From NCBI GenBank assembly GCA_016934985.1, contig JAFGRU010000026.1:1-64000 (forward strand): a stretch of DNA of 64,000 nt, read 5' to 3'. The translations under genes and the position numbers were made by a program. This DNA comes from Deltaproteobacteria bacterium (GTDB taxonomy: Bacteria > Desulfobacterota > Desulfuromonadia > Desulfuromonadales > JAAYDE01). The notes below the pieces were generated by a model. The model was not told where the DNA came from and searched no databases. It worked only from the letters and a program-made list of their open reading frames with translations. How positions within the stretch are numbered: position 1 is the stretch's first letter; the number at the start of each line of letters is the position of its first letter. This document shows positions 43,941-51,053 of the stretch, one piece after another.

Positions 43941-45356
43941 ATGGAAATATGTTATGTTTTACCGGCATTCAAAAGACAGGAAGTCCGTTTGCATATGCCG
44001 AAAAATAAAACCATATTGGCTGTTGTGGCCAACTCCAGGGGCGAGGTGTTCGAACACCCGGATCTTCTGATGGTCGGAATGAACGGCTCGAGAATTCGTC
44101 TGCCGTACCCCGACGAGATGATCCCTCTTCCCGAGGGCAGTCGGCTTTTCACTCTTCCGCACACTACCCCTACCGGCATCGACCGAAAAACCCGAAAAGC
44201 AAAGACCATCGACCGTCTGCCTCGCCGCCTGGGGGGAGACAGGATTCAGGCTGTAGCTGCTTTTCCGGCACCGGCTTACATGCGAACCCTGCTGCCGGCC
44301 ATGGATTGCGGCCGTGGGACCGGCAACCTTTCACTCTGGGCCTATACGGCGGTCGGTTGGTGCCTGGAGGAAGAGCGTTTTTATGCTGCTGCCGTCCGGG
44401 TCGACAAAAGCGAACAGTGGAATCCGGACAACTTTGACGACCGGTTAATTGAACCCCAAGTCCGAAAAACGCTGAAAGAATACCCGCACAACCGTCTTCT
44501 GGAACAGCTGGCACGCTGCGCCCTCGACTACCACTGTTTTGCGGCCAAGAACCTTTTCCTGCAGCGCTGGGAAGCTCCCCTGCCAACCTCGCCGGTCTGC
44601 AATGCCCGTTGCCTGGGCTGTATTTCCTTGCAGGAATCGGAATGTTGTCCCGCAAGCCAGGAGCGTATCACTTTTGTGCCAACCGTGGAAGAGCTTTGTG
44701 AGGTCGCGGTACCCCATCTTAAAAAAGCGGATAACGCCATTGTCTCCTTCGGCCAGGGGTGTGAGGGAGAACCGATTCTTCAGGCCGAAAGGATCTGTGA
44801 TTCCGTTCGAGCCATGCGCCGCCAAACCCCGCGAGGAACCATCAATTTCAACACCAACGGCTCCATTCCAGAGGCAGTGGACAGATTAGCGGAAGCAGGA
44901 ATCGATTCAATCCGCATCTCCCTCAATTCCGTGCGAAAACATTATTATCAGGCCTATTATCGCACCGAGCAATACGCCTTCGAGGATGTTATCGACGCCA
45001 TCCGTAGAGCAAAAAACAACGGTCTCTACACCATGCTGAACTATCTGGTCTTTCCCGGACTGAACGACCAACCAGCCGAGGTGGACACCTTGGAAGCGCT
45101 TCTGGAGGAGACCGGCATTGACATGATTCAGGTGCGCAACCTGAGCATCGATCCCGTTCAATACATCCGGGAGATGTCCCTGACGGATGAAGGAATGGGT
45201 ATGAAAAGAATGCTGGACCATATCAAACGCAAAGTCCCGCACATTCAATACGGCTATTTCAACCGCACCCGGGAAACATTTTTTCCGCCGGGGTTTGAAA
45301 ACGACTGGCCCATTAACACCTCAACCTCCTCTCCCCACAAAAAGAATTCTGGTTAG
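43941..45356 (+). CDS. radical SAM protein of unknown substrate
   Basis: This radical SAM protein has the cluster motif VCNARCLGCIS (C-x3-C-x2-C) near the middle of the chain. The first 230 residues form an unusual domain (VVANSRGEVFEHPDLLMVGM, LLPAMDCGRGTGNLSLWAYT) without a familiar motif. After the cluster come FGQGCEGEPILQ and NFNTNGSIPEAVDRLAEAGI, resembling the barrel of PqqE/MoaA-like enzymes. No SPASM Cys cluster is seen at the C-terminus. The frame opens at ATG 43941, but ATG 43995 (MPKNKTILAVV) with AGGAAG upstream is a likely alternative. It ends six bases before glrK, so read-through into the two-component operon is possible. Confidence 0.8.
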   Translation: MEICYVLPAFKRQEVRLHMPKNKTILAVVANSRGEVFEHPDLLMVGMNGSRIRLPYPDEMIPLPEGSRLFTLPHTTPTGIDRKTRKAKTIDRLPRRLGGDRIQAVAAFPAPAYMRTLLPAMDCGRGTGNLSLWAYTAVGWCLEEERFYAAAVRVDKSEQWNPDNFDDRLIEPQVRKTLKEYPHNRLLEQLARCALDYHCFAAKNLFLQRWEAPLPTSPVCNARCLGCISLQESECCPASQERITFVPTVEELCEVAVPHLKKADNAIVSFGQGCEGEPILQAERICDSVRAMRRQTPRGTINFNTNGSIPEAVDRLAEAGIDSIRISLNSVRKHYYQAYYRTEQYAFEDVIDAIRRAKNNGLYTMLNYLVFPGLNDQPAEVDTLEALLEETGIDMIQVRNLSIDPVQYIREMSLTDEGMGMKRMLDHIKRKVPHIQYGYFNRTRETFFPPGFENDWPINTSTSSPHKKNSG

Positions 45357-45361
45357 ATTTC

Positions 45362-46813
45362 ATGACAAGGCGTCTCTTCTGGCCCAAATCCTTTCTTTTC
45401 TTGGTGCTCATCGGTTTTACCGTGATCGCTCTGCCGTTAATCGTTGTTTTGGTCAGCGCCGAAATTTCCATGACCAGGTTGGCTATACAAGGAACCAAAG
45501 CCGTCAGTAATTCCGTGGCCGTCACCCAGGAAAGTGGCAGTTTGGTCGAAAAAGTCCTGACCTTTGAGAGGCTGGCACGCCAATACCAGGTCTTGAAGGA
45601 CCCGCAAATGCTGGAAAACATAACAGCAAAGCACCAAGAGCTTTTGCACACTCTGGAGGTTCTCAACAATCTGCTCGGCGACAGCGAGGGGAAGACCGCT
45701 TTGCAAGCCATTCAGGAAGGAGTGAACCGCATCCAGGAGGTTCTGAATAAGGGGCCCCAGGGAACAACCACCCTGGAAACAGCCCTGGCTGAATTTGCCC
45801 TTCTAAACCAGCTGGCCGGAAAAATCAACGCTGACAGCCAAGACCTCATCCTTCGTGAAATAGACACCATGCAAACGGCCTCGGAAAAAAAACAGCGCGA
45901 CCTCATTATTCAGGCGGTCATCTTTATTTTCCTGACTATTCTGTCGATGTTCATTTTTGCTCAGTTAATCCTGAGGCCGATCCGCGAAATGGACAAAGGT
46001 ATTCACCGACTTGGGGAGGGGGACTACACAACCCCGGTTTCAGTCAGCGGTCCCAGGGACCTCGAGGCCCTGGGGGGAAGACTGGACTGGTTAAGAGAGC
46101 GCTTGGGAGATGTCGAAAAGGAGAAAAGCAAATTCCTCGCTCATGTTTCCCATGAGCTCAAAACCCCCTTGGCCTCCATCCGGGAAGGAGCGGACCTGTT
46201 AAGCGACGAACTGGTCGGCCAGCTCAACGACCAGCAACGGGAAGTCACCAAAATATTATGCAAAAACAGCATTCAATTACAAAAACTCATTGAAAACTTA
46301 CTGGGCTTCAGCAAAGACCAGGTCAGACTGTCGCAAATGTTTTTTTCAAAAGTTCCTTTGACGGAAGCCGTGGATGAAATCCTCGAAGGTCAGCTTCCGG
46401 CCATCCTGAAAAAGGAAATCCACATAGAATCCAACCTGCAGGATATTGAACTGCTGGGAGATCAGGATAAAATCAGGATTATCGTTGACAATCTCATCTC
46501 TAACGCGGTCAAATATACACCATTTGGTGGTCGCATAGACCTGCGCGCCTTCGCCGCATCAAAAATGGGGGTTTTCGAAGTTGCGGATTCAGGGCCCGGA
46601 ATTCGGGAAGAAGAACGAGGAAAAATTTTTCAGCCATTCTACCAGGGAGAAGCCCCTCTGAACGGTACCATCAAGGGAACCGGCCTGGGTCTGTCCATTG
46701 CCAAAGAATATGTTTTAGAGCAAGGGGGGCGTATCATCGTAAAAAACAGCCGCTCAGGAGGAGCTTGTTTCCAGGTGGCTCTTCCTCTGGCAAGCGAGGG
46801 AAAAAACACATGA
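45362..46813 (+). CDS. glrK: sensor histidine kinase, GlrK (QseE)-like
   Basis: This 483-residue membrane histidine kinase has a signal-anchor helix at residues 10-32 and a mostly helical periplasmic sensor of about 150 residues (residues 33-180). A second membrane helix lies at 183-204, followed by a HAMP linker. HisKA follows with the phospho-accepting His264 in HVSHELKTPLASI. The ATPase domain has IIVDNLISNAVKYTP (N box), DSGPGI and GTGLGLSIAKE. The symbol rests on operon structure: as in enterobacteria it is followed by a QseG-like lipoprotein and a sigma-54-dependent regulator with a receiver domain. In E. coli this system senses envelope stress and controls glmY. The signal here is unknown. 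Confidence 0.85.
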   Translation: MTRRLFWPKSFLFLVLIGFTVIALPLIVVLVSAEISMTRLAIQGTKAVSNSVAVTQESGSLVEKVLTFERLARQYQVLKDPQMLENITAKHQELLHTLEVLNNLLGDSEGKTALQAIQEGVNRIQEVLNKGPQGTTTLETALAEFALLNQLAGKINADSQDLILREIDTMQTASEKKQRDLIIQAVIFIFLTILSMFIFAQLILRPIREMDKGIHRLGEGDYTTPVSVSGPRDLEALGGRLDWLRERLGDVEKEKSKFLAHVSHELKTPLASIREGADLLSDELVGQLNDQQREVTKILCKNSIQLQKLIENLLGFSKDQVRLSQMFFSKVPLTEAVDEILEGQLPAILKKEIHIESNLQDIELLGDQDKIRIIVDNLISNAVKYTPFGGRIDLRAFAASKMGVFEVADSGPGIREEERGKIFQPFYQGEAPLNGTIKGTGLGLSIAKEYVLEQGGRIIVKNSRSGGACFQVALPLASEGKNT

Positions 46814-47361
46814 AAATTATCAAGACCTTAAGGATTCCAGCCGTCTGCGTAGGGTTCCTGGTCGCATTGTCAGGGTGCCTGCCCGGATCCTATTACGGAG
46901 GGGAGAATCGTTTTGGCGACAAATGGGAGGCCGTAACAGAAAATAAGGCTCCAGCCGAGACTTTATTCTCCCGCTTTTATTATCTGAAACAGTTGTCGCA
47001 CGAAGATCGTAACGGGGAATATAATAAAGCTCTGGAAAAACTCGAGCAGAAACCCGATATTTTCTGGCATCTTGAAGCCCTTTACCTTGCCGTCCTGACC
47101 GGCCATCCGCAAAACGGAACCGCATTGATGTCAGCCCTAAAGGAAGAGATCGAAAAACCTAAGTTTGAAAATGATTATGAATTGAAGGGGGTAGTCGGCC
47201 TCCTTGAACTCCTGCTTAAACAAAAAAACGAGATTATTTTTACCCAAAAGTTGCTCGAAGAGGAAAAAGACAAATCCAGCCGCTTGGCACATCAATTGAA
47301 AGAACTTAAAAATATTGAAAAAATCATACATGAAAGAGAAACAAGCAAAGAAAATGAATGA
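46810..47361 (+). CDS. QseG/YfhG-like lipoprotein
   Basis: The 183-residue lipoprotein begins MKIIKTLRIPAVCVGFLVALSGC, so Cys23 is lipidated. The mature part is helical, with a TPR-like middle (DIFWHLEALYLAVLTGHPQNG) and a long C-terminal coiled coil ending in Lys/Glu repeats. The ATG overlaps the kinase stop as ATGA. Its position between kinase and regulator is exactly that of QseG (YfhG), the outer-membrane partner of GlrK in E. coli, and it is likely to work in signal sensing. Sequence similarity to QseG is weak, so the assignment is from context. Confidence 0.7.
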   Translation: MKIIKTLRIPAVCVGFLVALSGCLPGSYYGGENRFGDKWEAVTENKAPAETLFSRFYYLKQLSHEDRNGEYNKALEKLEQKPDIFWHLEALYLAVLTGHPQNGTALMSALKEEIEKPKFENDYELKGVVGLLELLLKQKNEIIFTQKLLEEEKDKSSRLAHQLKELKNIEKIIHERETSKENE

Positions 47362-48781
47362 CCGCAGTAATGTCAAAGAACCACGCCCCCGCATACTGTT
47401 GGTAGACGATGATACCGATCTGTTGAGCCTTCTCTCCATCCGTCTCAACGGTGCCGGCTATGAAGTCTGTGTCGCCGAAAGCGGGGAAGAAGCGATGGCT
47501 ATATTTTCACTTTTCCGGCCGCACCTGATCCTGACGGATTTACGCATGGAAGGCATGGACGGCCTCGCTCTGTTCGATACCATCCGGGAAATCAACTCCT
47601 CGGTGCCGGTGATCATTCTAACCGCTCACGGCTCCATCCCCGATGCCGTCGCAGCCACCAAGCGGGGAATTTTTTCTTTTCTAACCAAGCCTCTGAACAG
47701 CAAGGCCCTTTTGCGGGATATTGAAAAAGCCCTTGATTTCTGCGGCCTTCGAGGAGAAACAAAAGATGGCGAAGGCGAATGGCGCCGCGATGTCATTACC
47801 CGCTGTCCTCTGGTGGAAGACCTCCTGAGCAAGGCCTACCTGGCGGCCCAAAGCGGATCAAGCATTCTCCTGCGGGGGGAAAGCGGGACCGGGAAAGAGG
47901 TGTTCGCGCGGGCCATTCATCTGGCCAGCGTGCGCGCCAAACAACCTTTTGTGGCCGTTAACTGCGGCGCCATACCTGATTCGCTTCTGGAGTCTGAACT
48001 TTTCGGCCACGCCAAAGGCTCTTTCACCGGAGCTCTGCACAACTACCCCGGCTTGTTCAAATCGGCCCACGGTGGGACCCTGTTTTTGGATGAGATCGCC
48101 GACATGCCGACCCAACTCCAGGTCAAGTTGCTGCGCGTTCTTCAGGAGAAGCAGATCCGTCCTGTCGGGTCAACAGCACCTATTCATGTCGATGTCCGAA
48201 TCATTTCAGCGACCCATCGCAACATCGAAAAAGAGATTGAGGCCGGCAGTTTTCGGGAAGACCTCTATTACCGCTTGAATGTCGTTTCCCTGAATCTGCC
48301 CGGCCTGTCGCAACGGCGTGAGGATATTCCCTTGCTGGCCAATCACTTTCTCCAGGAACTGGACAAAAAAACCGGCAAGCATGTCACCAGCTTCTCCCCC
48401 GAAGCCATGGAAATTCTGCTTCATGCACCCTGGCCAGGAAACATTCGCCAACTGTTGAATGTCGTGGAGCAGGCCGTCGCCCTTTCAACAACACCTGTTA
48501 TCTCCGTTGACCTGGTAAATAACGCATTGGAGCAAAACTCAGAGAAAATCCCGACCTTTAGCGAAGCCCGGAAAAAATTTGAGCAGGAATACCTGGTGCG
48601 ACTTCTTAAAATCACCAATGGGAAGGTAACACACGCGGCCCGCCTGGCAGGACGCAACAGAACTGAATTCTACAAACTCTTGAACCGGCACCATATCGTT
48701 CCCAGCCTGTTCAAAAACCAGGAGGACGGGGCCGCCATTAAGGGTTCTGAATCTTTAAGAGAAGAAAGTGCCAACTTCTAG
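47354..48781 (+). CDS. glrR: sigma-54-dependent response regulator, GlrR (QseF)-like
   Basis: This is an NtrC-type activator with three domains. The receiver domain has Asp62 in LILTDLRMEG. The AAA+ sigma-54 activation domain has Walker A LLRGESGTGKE, the sigma-54 contact loop ELFGHAKGSFTGA (Ser replaces the usual Ala of GAFTGA), Walker B GGTLFLDEIADMP and PWPGNIRQLLNVV. The C-terminal Fis-type helix-turn-helix is ITNGKVTHAARLAGRNRTEFYKLL. The start ATG 47354-47356 gives the usual distance to the receiver; upstream in-frame ATGs lie inside the lipoprotein gene. It overlaps that gene by eight bases. Two TGTC-N10-GACA sites and a sigma-54 promoter lie just downstream, which is the known target pattern of E. 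coli GlrR. Confidence 0.88.
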   Translation: MNDRSNVKEPRPRILLVDDDTDLLSLLSIRLNGAGYEVCVAESGEEAMAIFSLFRPHLILTDLRMEGMDGLALFDTIREINSSVPVIILTAHGSIPDAVAATKRGIFSFLTKPLNSKALLRDIEKALDFCGLRGETKDGEGEWRRDVITRCPLVEDLLSKAYLAAQSGSSILLRGESGTGKEVFARAIHLASVRAKQPFVAVNCGAIPDSLLESELFGHAKGSFTGALHNYPGLFKSAHGGTLFLDEIADMPTQLQVKLLRVLQEKQIRPVGSTAPIHVDVRIISATHRNIEKEIEAGSFREDLYYRLNVVSLNLPGLSQRREDIPLLANHFLQELDKKTGKHVTSFSPEAMEILLHAPWPGNIRQLLNVVEQAVALSTTPVISVDLVNNALEQNSEKIPTFSEARKKFEQEYLVRLLKITNGKVTHAARLAGRNRTEFYKLLNRHHIVPSLFKNQEDGAAIKGSESLREESANF

Positions 48782-48844
48782 CCGACGTTTCAACTGCCAG
48801 GAAAATCTTCATGGGTTTCAGACAGTTGGAGAACATCAATGCTT

Positions 48845-48862
48845 TGTCTCGTTTTTGAGACA
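48845..48862. promoter_or_regulatory. GlrR-type enhancer site 1 (TGTC-N10-GACA)
   Basis: TGTCTCGTTTTTGAGACA is an inverted repeat with the spacing known for E. coli GlrR sites upstream of glmY. Its centre is 65 bases before that of site 2, near six helical turns. Confidence 0.7.
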
Positions 48863-48909
48863 TCATAATTGACTGGATATTTAAGGAAAAAGCTTAGCCT
48901 CTCCTGATG

Positions 48910-48927
48910 TGTCGTTTTTTTGAGACA
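48910..48927. promoter_or_regulatory. GlrR-type enhancer site 2 (TGTC-N10-GACA)
   Basis: TGTCGTTTTTTTGAGACA keeps both TGTC and GACA arms exactly. It lies about 112 bases upstream of the sigma-54 -24 box, a usual enhancer distance. Confidence 0.7.
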
Positions 48928-49020
48928 AAAAGGTCTGTTAATTAAGAAAATAATAGCTTTAGCGAGGTTCTTTATTTTTTTTCTTGAAATTTTATAAGTT
49001 TTTTATAAGCAACTAAAAAA

Positions 49021-49036
49021 AGGTACACTGTTTGCT
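49021..49036 (+). promoter_or_regulatory. sigma-54 (-24/-12) promoter
   Basis: AGGTACACTGTTTGCT carries the invariant GG (49022-49023) and GC (49034-49035) ten bases apart, with AC and TTGC also matching the TGGCAC-N5-TTGC consensus. Transcription should start near 49047. Confidence 0.75.
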
Positions 49037-49083
49037 GATACTGTTTATGTTAGACATGTCGGTTGCATAATCGTATTAAAAAC

Positions 49084-49113
49084 GGAAAATATCCTTTTAA
49101 AAAGGATATTTCC
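49084..49113 (+). other. hairpin in the 5' leader of the sigma-54 transcript
   Basis: GGAAAATATCCTTTT and AAAAGGATATTTCC form a 14-bp stem with one bulge and almost no loop. No T tract follows, so it is a leader structure (stability or processing), not a clear terminator. Confidence 0.55.
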
Positions 49114-49158
49114 AAAGTTTCTTACTCAACTTCGCTCATGATAGGTTAAGAAAACGAT

Positions 49159-49662
49159 ATGATCCGTGCTTTGATAATATGTGTACTTGGCGCATTTATG
49201 GCAATAGTTGTTTACGCAGGGCAAGTTGGTTATGGGAGGGATGTCCCGGAAGAGAGAATGGAGGCGCCCAAGGCGGTTCATGAAAGCCAGGTGAAAGGTT
49301 ATGAGTTTTCCTATCAACTGGTTAACACGGAAGGCCCTTTCGCTTTTTACCGGAATATCCCATATCAACTAACAGAGCAACTGCGACAAAACCAAGATGT
49401 TTTGGAAGGGACACCGAAACCGCAGTTGATACTTTTCATTACCGATGCACTCGGAAATGAAATTGTTGACGCCAAGGTTAAGTATAAAATCGTAGGCCCC
49501 CAAAAAGATATCCTGGAGGCAGGGGGGTTCCCGGTAAAAGGCGGTTATGCCGCAGGTATTTACTGCACGGACCCGGGAACTTACAAGATTGAAGCGGAAA
49601 TCGAACTGTCGGAATACAAAAAAACCCTGGTTGATCGATTCGCTTTTTACAACCAACCCTGA
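49159..49662 (+). CDS. secreted protein, putative target of the GlrR system
   Basis: The 167-residue exported protein has a signal peptide (MIRALIICVLGAFMAIVVYA). The mature part looks like an Ig-like or YtkA/FixH-type beta sandwich: LILFITDALGNEIVDAKVKY, then KIVGPQKDILEAGGFPVKGG and YAAGIYCTDPGTYKIEAEIE. This suggests a periplasmic protein with a single Cys. I do not recognise a named family. It lies about 110 bases downstream of the predicted sigma-54 start, so GlrR should activate it. A 72-residue membrane protein follows 37 bases on and is probably co-transcribed. Confidence 0.75.
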   Translation: MIRALIICVLGAFMAIVVYAGQVGYGRDVPEERMEAPKAVHESQVKGYEFSYQLVNTEGPFAFYRNIPYQLTEQLRQNQDVLEGTPKPQLILFITDALGNEIVDAKVKYKIVGPQKDILEAGGFPVKGGYAAGIYCTDPGTYKIEAEIELSEYKKTLVDRFAFYNQP

Positions 49663-49699
49663 CGTTTTAAACCACTAACAAAGACAATGGGGTAATGAA

Positions 49700-49918
49700 A
49701 TGAAAGGTTTTGGGAAAATTCTAATTCTCCTCAGTATCCTTTGCAGCATTCTTCTCGGGGTCCAGATTGTCGCCTATTTTGGAGCCAAACTCGGTTTTGC
49801 AATACTTTCTCTTCTTTTCATGGGCGGAATTGCTCTGAGCCTGGTTCTGTCGGGTACCAACAACGGCCAAGAAGACCTTTTTATGGAAGAATTTTTGGAA
49901 GATTTCCGCGAAAACTGA
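49700..49918 (+). CDS. small two-helix membrane protein
   Basis: The 72-residue product has two hydrophobic segments (ILILLSILCSILLGVQIVAYF and LGFAILSLLFMGGIALSLVL) and an acidic C-terminal tail (EDLFMEEFLEDFREN). It could be an inner-membrane accessory or stress mini-protein. No family is recognisable. It lies 37 bases behind the secreted protein gene on the same strand and may share its sigma-54 promoter. Nothing coding is seen in the 263 bases after it, up to 50181. Confidence 0.6.
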   Translation: MKGFGKILILLSILCSILLGVQIVAYFGAKLGFAILSLLFMGGIALSLVLSGTNNGQEDLFMEEFLEDFREN

Positions 49919-50181
49919 CATTCAACCCAATTTTTTCCTTTGTAATGTTTATGATGTTCTATTTCCGCTCAGGGTTATCAAAAAATCCTTCGGGAATGAT
50001 CTTAATATTTGATTTTTTATTCTCTCTTCCCCCACCTTGTGTTAAGCTCTCCACATATTGACGTCTGCCTGAGTATTAACCGCGGCTTAGTAATTCCAGG
50101 CGTTTAATAATCGTAATCACGTAAATTTCCGTAACCATACTTCTCCTTTTTGGATCATTGCCAAAGCAGGAGGTCTTTCTT

Positions 50182-50883
50182 ATGTCCATTAGACGAGTTG
50201 TTTTTTTCTTTTGCCTGTTTACTCTGCTTTCTATTCCCGCGCTAGCCGAAACCGGCTATGTTGCCGACGAACTGATCATCACCTTGCGTCAAGGTCCGGG
50301 GAATCAATATAAAGTTCTCCGCACCCTGAAAACCGGAACCCCCATGGAAATATTGGAAAAAGGGGATAACCATTTCCGTGTGCGCATACGCTCCGGTGAG
50401 GAAGGTTATGTTCTGAGACAGTACGTCTCTTCCCAAACCCCAAAACCCATCATTATTGCCAACCTGACAAAACAGGTGGCCAACCTGGAAAAAAAGATCC
50501 AAGAACTGGAAACAAACCGAAATGATTTAAAAAAGATGCATGTAGATCTTGAGCAAAGCAGTAAAACGAACGAGGAAAAGTTGAGTCTGCAGCTTGCCGA
50601 ACTTGAGGAAAAGTATCAACAGACAACCAGAAAACTCGAGGCTACCAGTAAAGACTATACCTCTCTTATGAGTAAATCCGAAAATCTCCTTAGCATCATT
50701 GCCGAGCGAGACCAACTGGCGACGGAAAATGAAAAACTTGCGGCCAGAGCTGAGGAACTGAAAATAGAAAATACCGATCTGCTTCGGACGGGAGTCATCA
50801 AGTGGTTCCTGGCCGGGGCGGGGGTACTCTTATTTGGCTGGATTCTGGGCAAGTTATCCAGAAAACGCCGAAGCAGTTTTTGA
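50182..50883 (+). CDS. TIGR04211-type SH3 domain protein (YgiM-like)
   Basis: This envelope protein has a signal peptide (MSIRRVVFFFCLFTLLSIPALA) and a bacterial SH3 domain at about residues 23-85 (YVADELIITLRQGPGNQYKV, EGYVLRQYVSS). A long coiled coil follows at 95-200, and the C-terminal membrane helix is WFLAGAGVLLFGWILG with a basic cytoplasmic tail. This architecture is that of YgiM/TIGR04211 proteins, thought to bind the cell wall; no enzymatic activity is known. ATG 50182 is supported by AGGAGGT; an ATG eight codons earlier overlaps this site. It is separate from the kinase genes that follow. Confidence 0.85.
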   Translation: MSIRRVVFFFCLFTLLSIPALAETGYVADELIITLRQGPGNQYKVLRTLKTGTPMEILEKGDNHFRVRIRSGEEGYVLRQYVSSQTPKPIIIANLTKQVANLEKKIQELETNRNDLKKMHVDLEQSSKTNEEKLSLQLAELEEKYQQTTRKLEATSKDYTSLMSKSENLLSIIAERDQLATENEKLAARAEELKIENTDLLRTGVIKWFLAGAGVLLFGWILGKLSRKRRSSF

Positions 50884-51053
50884 GTTTTCCGTACCATTTG
50901 AGGTAACACACCAATTGCTTCACACGCTATTGTTTCGACCCACTCTTTAACCAAACGGGTGGGCATGAGATCGCTTCTCACGTCAAAAGAACCAAAGATT
51001 CTTTTCTGTCTCCCAAAAACGGGGGAACTGAGAACTTAGGCGCGAAGTCCTCT

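Larger units (their letters stand above)
48782..49158. other. regulatory region between glrR and the secreted protein gene
   Basis: This 377-base gene-free region holds two TGTC-N10-GACA palindromes, a degenerate third half-site (CTTC-N10-GACA at 48807-48824), a very AT-rich segment at 48932-49020 suitable for DNA bending, a -24/-12 promoter and a hairpin at 49084-49113. No reading frame of note is present. Confidence 0.75.

Noticed and set aside
50884-51053. possible riboswitch (cyclic di-GMP type) before the CHASE kinase
   Set aside because: A small CCCAC/GTGGG hairpin is present, but the conserved GEMM core bases are not.
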